A stretch of 64,000 nucleotides of DNA from assembly GCF_023115425.1 (NCBI RefSeq), contig NZ_CP096032.1, forward strand, positions 434,001 to 498,000. Reading direction: 5' to 3'. Below the pieces are notes generated by a model, which did not search any database, was not told the DNA's origin, and worked only from the letters and a program-made list of their open reading frames with translations. A program made the position numbers and the translations under genes. Shown here in pieces: positions 25,236-34,110 of the stretch; position 1 is the first letter of the stretch; every line of letters starts with the position of its first letter. The DNA is from Synechococcus sp. A10-1-5-1 (GTDB lineage: Bacteria; Cyanobacteriota; Cyanobacteriia; PCC-6307; Cyanobiaceae).

Positions 25236-26227
25236 AGTGGCCCCAGCAGTGGACCGCCCAGTCGCCCGTCCTGGGTCTCAGCCGGGGCTATCGCCACTTC
25301 CGCGTCCTGGGTGAGAGAGGCAAAGGGAAAGACCGACGGCTGGAGCTTGAGGCTGTGCTGGAGCGGAGCGTCCGCCTGGTCGTTCCACTGCAGCAATTGC
25401 GGGATCGCAGCCTCTGGCAGCCTGGCTGGCAGTCTTTGAGCCGACCGGCCTCCATGCAGATCATCCCCGCCATCGACCTGCTGGATGGCCATTGCGTTCG
25501 GCTGCATCAGGGTGATTACGGCCAGGTCACACGCTTCAACGATGACCCGGTGGCCCAAGCACTCGACTGGCAACGGCAGGGGGCAGAGCGCCTGCACCTG
25601 GTGGATCTCGATGGCGCCAAGACCGGTCAACCGGTGAATGACCAGGCAGTCAAAGCAATCACCTCGGCCCTTTCCATCCCGGTGCAACTGGGCGGTGGGG
25701 TCCGCAGCGCCGAACGGGCTGAGGAACTGCTGCAATGCGGTCTCGATCGCGTGATCCTCGGCACCGTCGCCATCGAGAAGCCCGAGCTCGTGAAGGAGCT
25801 CGCCGGCCGCCACCCGGGAAAGGTCGTGGTCGGAATCGACGCTAAGGATGGTCTGGTGGCCACCCGCGGATGGGTCGAAACCAGCACCGTTCAAGCCACG
25901 GAACTGGCCAAAAGCTTTGAGGGCAGCGGCGTTGCCGCGATCATCAGCACTGACATCGCCACCGATGGCACCCTGGCCGGTCCCAACATCGAAGCCCTGC
26001 GCGCCATGGCGGAGGCCAGCAGTATTCCGGTGATCGCCTCCGGCGGCATTGGCACCCTCGAGGACATCCTCTCGTTGCTCTCCATTGCACCGCTTGGGGT
26101 CAGCGGTGTGATCGTCGGGCGAGCCCTCTATGACGGCGCGGTCGATCTAGCGGAAGCACTCCAGGCCATAGGACCTGAGCGCCTCCAGGACGCACTCAAT
26201 CCGCCTACGGGTTCTATAACGGTGTAA
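25232..26227 (+). CDS. hisA: TIGR02450 Trp-rich domain fused in frame to HisA isomerase
   Basis: The 331-codon frame joins two proteins. Residues 1-74 (MKWPQQWTAQSPVLGLSRGY..., HFRV, ending WQPGWQSL) have the pattern of the small TIGR02450 Trp-rich family. From residue 75 (ATG 25454, MQIIPAIDLLDGHC) it is a complete HisA: phosphoribosylformimino-AICAR-P isomerase, the fourth histidine step, with the catalytic acids in PAIDLLDG and ISTDIATDGTLAGPN and phosphate loops SGGIGTLED and GVIVGRALYDG. No stop codon separates them. Whether a fusion is made or HisA starts separately at 25454 is unresolved. Confidence 0.9.
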   Translation: MKWPQQWTAQSPVLGLSRGYRHFRVLGERGKGKDRRLELEAVLERSVRLVVPLQQLRDRSLWQPGWQSLSRPASMQIIPAIDLLDGHCVRLHQGDYGQVTRFNDDPVAQALDWQRQGAERLHLVDLDGAKTGQPVNDQAVKAITSALSIPVQLGGGVRSAERAEELLQCGLDRVILGTVAIEKPELVKELAGRHPGKVVVGIDAKDGLVATRGWVETSTVQATELAKSFEGSGVAAIISTDIATDGTLAGPNIEALRAMAEASSIPVIASGGIGTLEDILSLLSIAPLGVSGVIVGRALYDGAVDLAEALQAIGPERLQDALNPPTGSITV

Positions 26228-26243
26228 GAGACCTATCTGGGTC

Positions 26244-26690
26244 GTGGCTGCTTCTCCAGCACCCAACAACGCACAAACAAGCGGGACCCACGGGGTGGAT
26301 CACGCCTATTTGCGCTGCAAAGACCTGGGGATGCGGCTTTCGCGCCAGCGGCGGATGGTCCTTGAACTGCTCTGGGATGAGCGGGATCACCTCAGCGCCC
26401 GCGACATCTTCGAGCGCTTGAATGCCAAGGGCCGCAACATCGGCCACACCTCGGTCTACCAAAACCTCGAGGCGCTGCAGAGCGCAGGGGTGATCGAATG
26501 CCTTGATCGCGCCAACGGTCGCCTCTGCGGCTACCGCAGCGATCCCCACAGCCACATCACTTGTCTGGACTCAGGCTCGATTCAGGACCTGGATGTGGAA
26601 CTACCAGCCGATCTGCTGGATCGCATTGAAGAGCAAACCGGATATCGCATCGAGAGCTACACCCTCAATCTCAGCGGTCGCCGGCGTTAA
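26244..26690 (+). CDS. Fur-family transcriptional regulator
   Basis: 148 residues. Seen: winged helix with RLSRQRRMVLELLWDERDHLSA and the recognition-helix region GHTSVYQNLEALQSAGVIE, followed by a dimer domain with YRSDPHSHITCLDSG. The metal-site region is reduced: the usual CxxC after the HxH motif reads CLDSG, with no second Cys, and no C-terminal CxxC pair, so the structural zinc site is absent, as seen in some cyanobacterial PerR/Fur paralogs. Target could be iron, zinc or peroxide genes. GTG 26244 is the start used, 16 bases after hisA. Confidence 0.88.
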   Translation: MAASPAPNNAQTSGTHGVDHAYLRCKDLGMRLSRQRRMVLELLWDERDHLSARDIFERLNAKGRNIGHTSVYQNLEALQSAGVIECLDRANGRLCGYRSDPHSHITCLDSGSIQDLDVELPADLLDRIEEQTGYRIESYTLNLSGRRR

Positions 26691-26770
26691 TCCAGCCAAA
26701 GCCTTGAGCAGGACTGGAAACTCCTTCAATCCCCGTTAACTTGAACCGCAATAAGGCTCAACGCTGATCC

Positions 26771-28381
26771 GTGCCTGAGGCGAAGGACGCCCCACCAATC
26801 CTGATCCTTGCTGAGCCCCTGATACAGGCTGGGCTGGAGCGGTTGCTGGAGGATTCCTTCCAGCTGAAGACGGCTGCCTCGCCGGAGACCGGGCGCGTCG
26901 CGCTGGTGGTCTGGAGCGTCAGCGCTGGAATGCCCGCTGCCACGTTGGAGCGGGAATTGATGCAGCTGCGGGAACGCTGGCAACCGGCACCGCTGCTCCT
27001 GCTCCTGCCTGCGGAGACCAATCTTCCGAGCAGCTGGCTGTTGCAGCTGGAGGCCGAAGGTCTGCTGCAACAAGCGGCCCCCCAGGAGATCCGCTCCGCC
27101 ATCGAGACCCTGCTCGCAGGCGGTCGGGTGGTGGAACTCCGACCACTCCATGGCGTTCAGATCCCCCACGAGAACCGCGAAGTCCTTGGACTTGGACAGT
27201 GGCTTCTACGGAGTGGACTGGCCCAGATCGAGGCGGAAACGCTCCGCTGTCAGCGCTGGCTTGACCTCCAGCCCGTTGGCTTGAACGCCCTACTGCTCGC
27301 TGGGCGACTACGGGAACTGAGCCTTGCCAAGCGGTTACTGCTTTGGCTCTGGGGGCCCGTCAGCATGGCCTTCCCCGCCGAAGCCCCACTCCAGCGCCCT
27401 GAGCCCCAGGCCGTTGTGGGGATCACCCTGAGGGAGCGCACAGCGATCGGTGTCTGGGACGCGATCCAGGAGCGGCTGATCGCGGCCGCCTCAGCGGGTC
27501 TCAGCAATCAGAGCGGGCAGCTCATGGCCCTGGAGGGGCTGAACCCTGACCACCGCCGTGACCTATTGCTGGCCCTGCTGGCCCAGTTCGATCTGCTGAT
27601 CACCCGCTTCCGCCATGAGCAGCTGCGCGGTGAGGCCCTTGAAAGCCGTTGGCTCGGTCAGCAACCGGAGCTGCGACGTCTGTCCCTTCGCTCCATGGCG
27701 GGTGAATACGTTCAGCTCCCCCTGGAGGGTGGGCTGCTGCCCGTTGCCAAGAGCCTGAGCGAAGCCAGTGACCTGTCCGCCGTGGATCCAGAGCTCCCCA
27801 GCGCCCTGCCAATGCTCGCAGCCCTGATCACCGCCCAGCCGATCCTGGTGGATGGTCGCCTGCTAGCCCCGGATGAGCCGCAGGCCCTGCTCCATCTCGA
27901 GGCCCTGATCAGCAACTGGCTGATCCGCAGCGCTGAACTGATCAGCGCAGAAATCCTGGCCAGCTGCAGTGCCTGGCCCGACCTACGCCGCTACCTCCTA
28001 CGCAGTGATCTGCTCCCCACCCGCAACCTGGAACGACTGCGCAACCAGCTCAATTCACAACAGCGCTGGGATGCCCTCTTTGAGCGGCCCGTGCAGCTCT
28101 ACGAAAGCCGCCGCCTGCTCTATGGCCTCCAACAGGGGGCGATCGTTCCCATCGAGCAGATGGAACCCCGCGACCGCGAGCTGCAACAGCTCAGCTGGGG
28201 CCAGCAACTGATCACCCTGGTGCTGGAAGGCCGAGATGCCCTTGCCCCGCAGGTGCAATCGCTGTTCAAACGTCTCGGGGACCTGCTGGTGGTCGTGCTC
28301 ACCCAGGTGATTGGCCGGGCCATTGGTCTGGTCGGTCGCGGCATCCTGCAGGGCATGGGACGCAGCGTCGGCCGCGGCTGA
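26771..28381 (+). CDS. DUF3685 (Ycf55-like) protein with receiver-like N-terminus
   Basis: 536 residues. The first 120 resemble a degenerate response-regulator fold (ILILAEPLIQAGLERLLED, then LLLLLPAETNLPSSW and QQAAPQEIRSAIETLLAGGR), but the phospho-acceptor aspartate is not evident. The remaining about 400 residues match DUF3685, related to red-algal Ycf55, ending in a Gly-rich hydrophobic tail (RAIGLVGRGILQGMGRSVGRG). Function unknown; membrane association is likely. GTG 26771 is the start, 80 bases after the Fur gene. Confidence 0.8.
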   Translation: MPEAKDAPPILILAEPLIQAGLERLLEDSFQLKTAASPETGRVALVVWSVSAGMPAATLERELMQLRERWQPAPLLLLLPAETNLPSSWLLQLEAEGLLQQAAPQEIRSAIETLLAGGRVVELRPLHGVQIPHENREVLGLGQWLLRSGLAQIEAETLRCQRWLDLQPVGLNALLLAGRLRELSLAKRLLLWLWGPVSMAFPAEAPLQRPEPQAVVGITLRERTAIGVWDAIQERLIAAASAGLSNQSGQLMALEGLNPDHRRDLLLALLAQFDLLITRFRHEQLRGEALESRWLGQQPELRRLSLRSMAGEYVQLPLEGGLLPVAKSLSEASDLSAVDPELPSALPMLAALITAQPILVDGRLLAPDEPQALLHLEALISNWLIRSAELISAEILASCSAWPDLRRYLLRSDLLPTRNLERLRNQLNSQQRWDALFERPVQLYESRRLLYGLQQGAIVPIEQMEPRDRELQQLSWGQQLITLVLEGRDALAPQVQSLFKRLGDLLVVVLTQVIGRAIGLVGRGILQGMGRSVGRG

Positions 28382-28413
28382 AGGCCACAATGGCCTGAGC
28401 TTTCCCTGCATTG

Positions 28414-28980
28414 ATGCCCCGCACCTTGGCCCGGCTGCTGAAGCCCCTCGCAGCGCTGGCCCTCGGCTTGATTCTGGTGCTTGGACTTGCTGCACCAACC
28501 CAGGCCGCCCGGGACACCAACAGCTACGACGGCAACATCTATGCGCTCTATGCCGGCAACGGCTCCCTCGTGCCGCCGCGGACAACGCTCTCGCAGGCCC
28601 TCGATGAGCACCGGGCGATCGTGCTGGGCTTCTTCCTCGATGACAGCGCCGCGAGCAAGCAATACGCCGTGGTCTTCAACGAACTACAGCGCCTTTGGGG
28701 GCGCAGTGCCGAGCTGATCCTGCTGCAAACCGACCCGCTGCAAAACCGCGAGACCCACGGCCCGAGCGATCCCGCCAGCTATTGGAGCGGTGTGATCCCC
28801 CAAGTGGTGGTGATCAACAACGACGGCAAGGTTGTCCTGGATGAGAGCGGCCCGGCGAGCATCGATGCCATTAACGAGGCCCTAAGCCAAGTCACCGGCC
28901 TGCGCCCGCAGGGTGATGTGAAGCTCAGCCTCAACCGCGAGGTGAACGAACTCAACAGCGAAATCGTCGCCGCCCCATGA
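28414..28980 (+). CDS. Lumenal thioredoxin-like protein, possible photosystem I accumulation factor
   Basis: 188 residues. Seen: signal peptide (residues 1-31, ending TQA), then [19 protein letters not shown], a thioredoxin-like strand [20 protein letters not shown] without a CxxC pair, and [18 protein letters not shown] (cis-Pro region). This arrangement is what I recall for thylakoid proteins annotated as photosystem I accumulation factors; that name is from memory and tentative. ATG 28414 is preceded by an in-frame TTG. It overlaps fumC by 4 bases (ATGA). Confidence 0.75.
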   Translation: MPRTLARLLKPLAALALGLILVLGLAAPTQAARDTNSYDGNIYALYAGNGSLVPPRTTLSQALDEHRAIVLGFFLDDSAASKQYAVVFNELQRLWGRSAELILLQTDPLQNRETHGPSDPASYWSGVIPQVVVINNDGKVVLDESGPASIDAINEALSQVTGLRPQGDVKLSLNREVNELNSEIVAAP

Positions 28981-30353
28981 GTCAGCGCCAAGAGACCGAC
29001 AGCCTGGGGGCCATTGCGGTACCCGCCGAGCATTACTGGGGGGCCCAGACCCAGCGCTCGATTGGCAACTTCCCCTTTGGCCAGCGGATGCCCCTGGCGA
29101 TCGTGCATGCCTTCGGCCAACTGAAGGCCGCCTGCGCGGAAGCCAACCGGGATCTCGGCAAACTCGATGCGGGCCTCTGCGTCGCGATCGTGACTGCTGC
29201 CGAGCAGGTCGCTGCGGGTGAGCTGGATCAGGAGTTCCCGCTGAAGGTCTGGCAGACCGGATCGGGCACCCAGAGCAACATGAACGCCAACGAGGTGATC
29301 GCCAACAAGGCGATCGAGGCCCTCGGCGGTGAGCTGGGCAGCAAGAGCCCGGTGCACCCCAACGACCACGTCAACCTCAGTCAATCCAGCAACGACACCT
29401 TCCCGGCGGCGATGCACATCGCCGTGGTGATTGAGCTGGAACAACGGCTGCTCCCGGCCGTCGAAAGCCTGGCCGCCGCGCTGCAGGCCAAGGCCACGGC
29501 CTATGCCGATCTGGTGAAGATCGGCCGCACCCACCTGCAGGATGCCGTTCCCCTGAGCTTGGGCCAGGAGTTCAGCGGCTATGTGGCCCAGCTTCAACTG
29601 GCGATCGAGGCCATCCGCCAGAGCCTGCCGCGGGTGCGGGAACTGGCCATTGGCGGCACCGCCGTCGGCACGGGCCTGAATGCCCCGAAGGGCTTTGGAG
29701 AAGCCGTCGCCACGCGACTGAGTGAGCGGCTGGGCACCGGCTTCAGCAGCGCCCCAAACAAGTTCCAGGCCCTGGCGGGCCATGAAGCGCTGGCCACAGC
29801 CCATGGCGCCCTGACGGTGCTGGCGGGTTCGCTGATGAAGATCGCCAATGACATCCGTTGGCTCGGCAGCGGCCCCCGCTGCGGCCTTGGGGAGTTGGTC
29901 CTGCCGGAGAACGAGCCGGGCTCTTCGATCATGCCGGGCAAGGTGAACCCCACCCAGTGCGAGAGCCTGACGATGGTCGCGGCCCAGGTGATGGGCAACA
30001 ACACCGCCGTTCAGATCGGCGCGAGCCAGGGCAACTTCGAGCTGAACGTCTTCAAGCCGCTCATCGCCCACAACGTGCTCGAGAGCATCGAGCTGCTGGC
30101 CGGCGGCTGCAGCAGCTTCCGTGAGCACTGCATCGAGGGCCTCAGGGCCAACGAGAAGCGGATCGAGCGGCTGCTGAACCAGAGCCTGATGCTGGTCACC
30201 GCCCTGACCCCAGCCATCGGCTACGACCGCGCCAGCGGCATCGCCAAACATGCCCACACGCATGGCTTGAGCCTGAAGGAAGCCGCCCTGGTGCTCGGTG
30301 AAATCAGCGCTGAGGACTTCGACCAATGGGTGCGCCCGGAGGCGATGGTCTAG
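28977..30353 (+). CDS. fumC: Fumarate hydratase, class II
   Basis: Hydrates fumarate to L-malate in the cytoplasm (TCA branch and nitrogen-metabolism recycling of fumarate). Seen: [52 protein letters not shown] and the signature loop [11 protein letters not shown] with the catalytic serine. 458 residues, the normal length for the iron-independent form. Converges on phoH, 4 bases apart. Confidence 0.97.
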   Translation: MSQRQETDSLGAIAVPAEHYWGAQTQRSIGNFPFGQRMPLAIVHAFGQLKAACAEANRDLGKLDAGLCVAIVTAAEQVAAGELDQEFPLKVWQTGSGTQSNMNANEVIANKAIEALGGELGSKSPVHPNDHVNLSQSSNDTFPAAMHIAVVIELEQRLLPAVESLAAALQAKATAYADLVKIGRTHLQDAVPLSLGQEFSGYVAQLQLAIEAIRQSLPRVRELAIGGTAVGTGLNAPKGFGEAVATRLSERLGTGFSSAPNKFQALAGHEALATAHGALTVLAGSLMKIANDIRWLGSGPRCGLGELVLPENEPGSSIMPGKVNPTQCESLTMVAAQVMGNNTAVQIGASQGNFELNVFKPLIAHNVLESIELLAGGCSSFREHCIEGLRANEKRIERLLNQSLMLVTALTPAIGYDRASGIAKHAHTHGLSLKEAALVLGEISAEDFDQWVRPEAMV

Positions 30354-30357
30354 GCGG

Positions 30358-31770
30358 CTAGAGCAGGTTCGCCGCCAGCTCCGCCAGTTCGCTGCGCTCA
30401 CCCCGGATCAAGGTGATGTGGCCCGCCAGTGGCTGGCCCTTGAAGCGCTCCACGAGCCAGGTCAGACCGTTGCTTTCGGCATCCACGTAGGGGTTATCGA
30501 TCTGATAGGGGTCGCCCGTGAAAACGATCTTGGTGCCCTCGCCCACCCGGGTCACGATCGTCTTGACCTCGTGGGGGGTGAGGTTCTGGGCCTCATCCAC
30601 CACCATGAATTGCCGCGGGATTGAGCGACCGCGGATGTAGCTGATCGCCTCGACCTCCAGCAGACCCATCCCCTTGAGGTCGGTCCAGTTGCTGCGGGGG
30701 GCGCGGTTGGTCCCGGCACGGTTCGCAGGCCCCGACGAGCCTTTCGCGCCCGAGCGCCCCTCTTCCTCAGGGCTATTGCCGAGCAGGAAATCAAGGTTGT
30801 CGATGATCGGCTGCATCCAGGGGCCCATCTTTTCCTCGAGGCTTCCCGGCAAAAAGCCGATCTCTTTGCCCAACGAGATCACCGGCCTTGTCACCAGCAG
30901 CCGCTCATAGAGCTGCTCATCAGCCACCTGATGCAAGCCGGCCGCCAGGGCCAGCAGGGTCTTACCCGTGCCGGCCTTACCCACCAGGGTCAGCAATTGA
31001 ACAGACGGGTCCAGCAGCAGATCCAGGGCAAAGGTCTGCTCACGGTTGCGGGCTGAGATCTTCCCCAGTCGGGCGCGCGTGCTGCGCTGCAGCGGCACCA
31101 ACAGTTGGCGCTTGGCATCAAACCGCGCCAAGAGCGTGTGGTTGGGCTGGGCCTGATCCACCAGGGTCACCCCCTCATTGGCTTGGAGCGCTGCTCCCTC
31201 CGCCGAGTGCAGCTCGCTCAGCGCCAGCCCCCCCTCGGTCTTGAGGGTGTCCATCGCCGTGGCACTGGCGGACAACTCACAGACCCCGGGATAGAGGTCC
31301 GCAATGTCGACCTTGTCAGTGGTGTAGTCCTGGGCAATCAGACCAACAGCATCGGCCTTGATCCGCAGGTTGGTGTCCTTGGTGACCAGCACCACCGGCG
31401 GTTGATCGGCAATCAAGCCGGAGCGAAGCTGCTCGAGCGCCACCGCCAGGATGTTGTTGTCACCGCTGCCGCCCTTCAGCTCTGGCGGCAACTGCGCCAG
31501 GGTCTCGCTGCGGCAGAACACCACCTGCAGGGTGCCGCCACTGCTGTCATCGATCGGCACCCCGTCAGCAAGGTTGCCCTTCTCGCGCAGGGCATCGAGC
31601 AGGCGCGAGATCTGACGCGCATTGCGGCCCTTCTCGGAGGGGTCCTTCTTGAAGCGATCGATCTCCTCGACCACCTCGATCGGGATCACCACCGCGTTGT
31701 CTTCAAAGCAGGTGAGGGCCTCAGGGTCATGCAGCAACACATTCGTATCGAGAACGAAGGTCTTGCGCAT
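30358..31770 (-). CDS. PhoH-family protein with N-terminal PIN domain
   Basis: 470 residues. N-terminal PIN RNase domain (KTFVLDTNVLLHDPEAL, ALREKGNLADG, VLVTKDTNLRIKAD) and C-terminal PhoH ATPase ([14 protein letters not shown] Walker A, FMVVDEAQNLTPHEVKTIV Walker B, FTGDPYQID). PIN-PhoH proteins are RNA helicase/ribonucleases in the families studied. A Ser/Gly/Arg-rich insertion (about residues 340-370, EEEGRSGAKGSSG) sits between the ATPase motifs and is not part of the usual family core. ATG 31770 is the start. Confidence 0.92.
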   Translation of the reverse strand: MRKTFVLDTNVLLHDPEALTCFEDNAVVIPIEVVEEIDRFKKDPSEKGRNARQISRLLDALREKGNLADGVPIDDSSGGTLQVVFCRSETLAQLPPELKGGSGDNNILAVALEQLRSGLIADQPPVVLVTKDTNLRIKADAVGLIAQDYTTDKVDIADLYPGVCELSASATAMDTLKTEGGLALSELHSAEGAALQANEGVTLVDQAQPNHTLLARFDAKRQLLVPLQRSTRARLGKISARNREQTFALDLLLDPSVQLLTLVGKAGTGKTLLALAAGLHQVADEQLYERLLVTRPVISLGKEIGFLPGSLEEKMGPWMQPIIDNLDFLLGNSPEEEGRSGAKGSSGPANRAGTNRAPRSNWTDLKGMGLLEVEAISYIRGRSIPRQFMVVDEAQNLTPHEVKTIVTRVGEGTKIVFTGDPYQIDNPYVDAESNGLTWLVERFKGQPLAGHITLIRGERSELAELAANLL

Positions 31771-31855
31771 CGGAGTTCACCACCGCGTTGCCGAAACGCT
31801 AAGCGGGTTTTTCGGCTGCACCACCTACGCTCCCGCAGAACGCAAAGCTCTGCCG

Positions 31856-33037
31856 TTGGCCGCCCTGTTTGCCGTTGTCTTAATCGCCTCCCTGGTCTTT
31901 GGCCTGGCGCTGCTCTGGCTGGAGCTGCGCCATCGCCTCCGGCCGGCCTCTCCCCTGCGGTTGAGCAGCAGCGGCTGGAAGGTGCAGCGCACGAGCGGCA
32001 ACCAGTGGCACGTCAAAGGAACGATCAGCATCCGCAACCCCCATCGACGGATGGAGGTCTTCGTTCCTGAGATTGATCTGAAACCCACTCTGCTGGGCCG
32101 CTCGGACCTCTCAGGCGTCAACGTGCGCTGCAGCCTCACCCCGCAGCACCCCGATGAGGACGCGCGCGCCGATGGCTATTGGTTTGCCTACATCGTCAAA
32201 GGGCGCAAGACCACCCAAGCCGAAGCGCTGATCACGCTCGAAGCCGCCGACGGGAGCGACCTGCGCCATCTGCTGGACACCCTCTGGCTGGAGATCCTCT
32301 GGATCAACTACGGCCCCTTCGGTCGTCTGCAGCAACGCGATGGGGTGCTGATTCCTCTGCGCAGGCCGGCTCCAGCTCAGGTCTCCACCGCCAACTGGCG
32401 CCAAGGCGATCGCTGCAGCGTGTTGCCGATTCGCACCCATCTCCTCGGAACCCTCGACGATCCAGCCGAGGTGCTTCGCCACTACGCCGGTGCCGTACTG
32501 CAACCCGGTGACGTCCTAACCATTGGTGAGACACCCCTGGCGGTAATGCAGGGCCGCTACAACCACCCGGCCAACCTGCAGCCCTCCAGCCTGGCCCGGC
32601 TGCTCTGCCGCGTGTTCCACCCCACCAGCTCCCTGGCGACCGCCTGCGGCCTGCAGACCCTGATCGACAACGTCGGCCCCGCCCGGGTGCTTTGCGCCTG
32701 GCTCGCCGGCACCGCCCTCAAGCTCGTGGGCTCCAAGGGCTGGTTCTACCGGCTGGCCGGAGAACAGGCCCGCCTGATCGACGACGTGACGGGCACCACC
32801 CCGCCCTACGACCAGACGATTGTTTTGGGCCCAGTGCAAAGCAGCGAGGTCTGCCGCCAGTTGGCAACTGAGTTGGGAGTCTCCGTCGCGGTCGTCGATG
32901 TCAATGATCTCGGCCGGGTCAAGGTGCTGGCCTCCAGCCCCGGCTGCGACGAAGCCCTCCTGGAGCGCGCCCTCAAGCCCAACCCCGCCGGCAACGCCAA
33001 CGAGCGCACCCCACTGGTGCTCGTTCGCCCGAACTAG
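31856..33037 (+). CDS. CofE-like (F420-0:gamma-glutamyl ligase-family) membrane-anchored protein
   Basis: 393 residues from TTG 31856. Seen: N-terminal membrane helix (AALFAVVLIASLVFGLALLWL), a cytoplasmic or lumenal beta-rich section (WKVQRTSGNQWHVKGTISIRN), then the CofE-like fold: VLPIRTHLLGTLDDPAEVLRHYAG, ILTIGETPLAVMQGR, and VVDVNDLGRVKVLA. Cyanobacteria with such genes have no obvious F420 ligase need of this kind, so the ligated substrate is unknown; the fused membrane anchor is also different from archaeal CofE. An upstream start would run into phoH. Confidence 0.72.
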   Translation: MAALFAVVLIASLVFGLALLWLELRHRLRPASPLRLSSSGWKVQRTSGNQWHVKGTISIRNPHRRMEVFVPEIDLKPTLLGRSDLSGVNVRCSLTPQHPDEDARADGYWFAYIVKGRKTTQAEALITLEAADGSDLRHLLDTLWLEILWINYGPFGRLQQRDGVLIPLRRPAPAQVSTANWRQGDRCSVLPIRTHLLGTLDDPAEVLRHYAGAVLQPGDVLTIGETPLAVMQGRYNHPANLQPSSLARLLCRVFHPTSSLATACGLQTLIDNVGPARVLCAWLAGTALKLVGSKGWFYRLAGEQARLIDDVTGTTPPYDQTIVLGPVQSSEVCRQLATELGVSVAVVDVNDLGRVKVLASSPGCDEALLERALKPNPAGNANERTPLVLVRPN

Positions 33038-33078
33038 CGATCGCCCATAACATTGGGAGTGGCCCCTTCGGCGCCGCC

Positions 33079-34110
33079 GTGTCCTCAGCCGCTCAACCAA
33101 GCCTTCAGGTGAAGCCGCTGCGGGGATGGCAGCTGCCTTTTTTGCAGGACACCTGCTTCACCGACCTGTTGCCCATGCTGCAGCGCTCCTTGCTGCTGCA
33201 GGGAGCTGAGCGCCTGCTGCACCGCCTGGCCCCCCGCCCGGCGCTGGCCTCGGAGATCTTCGTTGCCTTCCGGGACCCCCAGATCCCTCTGGGCTTGGTG
33301 GTGAGCCAACGGCTCAACCGCAGCGGCAGCTGCTGGCAGATCCAACACCTGCGTAGCAGTGAAGCCAGCCTGGAAGCGGGTGAGGCGGGCCGGATGGCGA
33401 TCGAAGCCGCTCTGGTGCGCGCAGCAATCCAAGGGAGCCCGAACGCAGCCAGCTGGATTGCCACCAGCCCCAGCACCGACAGCAATCGCCTGGGCCTTCT
33501 GCGGCAACAGGGTTTCCAGCAACTTCGCCATGAGACGCTGTGGCGCTGGGAACCCCCCAAGCAGCCCCTGGATCGAGCCCTGCCCTCCGATTTGCAACTG
33601 CTGCCTCTCAATCGCCGAACGGCCCTGGCGATGTGGCAGCTGGAGCAGGCCGCCCTGCCGGCGCAGTTGCGTCAGCTCCTGGACCGTCGTGTTGACGATC
33701 TGCTTGATCAGAGCGAGCGACCTAGCTTGATGCTGCTCGACACCAACCGGCAACAGGCCGTTGCGGGTGCCCGGCGACTGCGGCCTGGAAGCCGTGACAT
33801 ACCGGAACTCGAACTCAGCCTCCACCCGGGCTGGCAACACCTCTTGGGTGAACCCCTGCAATTGCTCTTGGAGCAGAGCTCCAGCGGCCTGGGGGAAGTA
33901 CTGATCCGCAGTGATGTCTTTAAGCACGAGCACAACCAATGGCTGCAAAGCCTTGGGATGGCTCCCGAGGGGGAGGAAGTAGTGATGGCCCGCAGTGTCT
34001 GGCGCCGCCATGCTCCGCAAACAACCCCAGTGGTCAGCCGCAAGCTCGAAGCGGTCCTCGGCCAGCTTCAGCCGGGGCAAAAGCCCATTCCGACGCCGGT
34101 GGAGCGCTAG
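33079..34110 (+). CDS. Hypothetical protein, possibly acetyltransferase-like
   Basis: 343 residues, Leu/Gln/Arg-rich. Seen: LPFLQDTCFTDLLPMLQRSLLLQGAERLL near the N-terminus, then IFVAFRDPQIPLGLVVSQR, LVRAAIQGSP, NRLGLLRQQGFQQLR (the GNAT-like acetyl-CoA helix position and end), and a second half with similar layout ending NQWLQSLGMAPEGEEVVMARSVW. I read this as two GNAT-like domains, but without clear acetyl-CoA loops. GTG 33079 is the start. Its stop overlaps the start codon of ruvX by one base. Confidence 0.6.
   Translation: MSSAAQPSLQVKPLRGWQLPFLQDTCFTDLLPMLQRSLLLQGAERLLHRLAPRPALASEIFVAFRDPQIPLGLVVSQRLNRSGSCWQIQHLRSSEASLEAGEAGRMAIEAALVRAAIQGSPNAASWIATSPSTDSNRLGLLRQQGFQQLRHETLWRWEPPKQPLDRALPSDLQLLPLNRRTALAMWQLEQAALPAQLRQLLDRRVDDLLDQSERPSLMLLDTNRQQAVAGARRLRPGSRDIPELELSLHPGWQHLLGEPLQLLLEQSSSGLGEVLIRSDVFKHEHNQWLQSLGMAPEGEEVVMARSVWRRHAPQTTPVVSRKLEAVLGQLQPGQKPIPTPVER

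Noticed and set aside
28779-30401. 540-residue minus-strand frame opposite fumC
   Set aside because: Shadow of fumC caused by strong third-position GC bias; no domain recognised.
32391-33050. GCGATCGC (HIP1) octamers, for example near 32406 and 33036
   Set aside because: Only a few were noticed, which is near what GC-rich DNA gives by chance; not a dense HIP1 pattern. I did not count them over the whole window.
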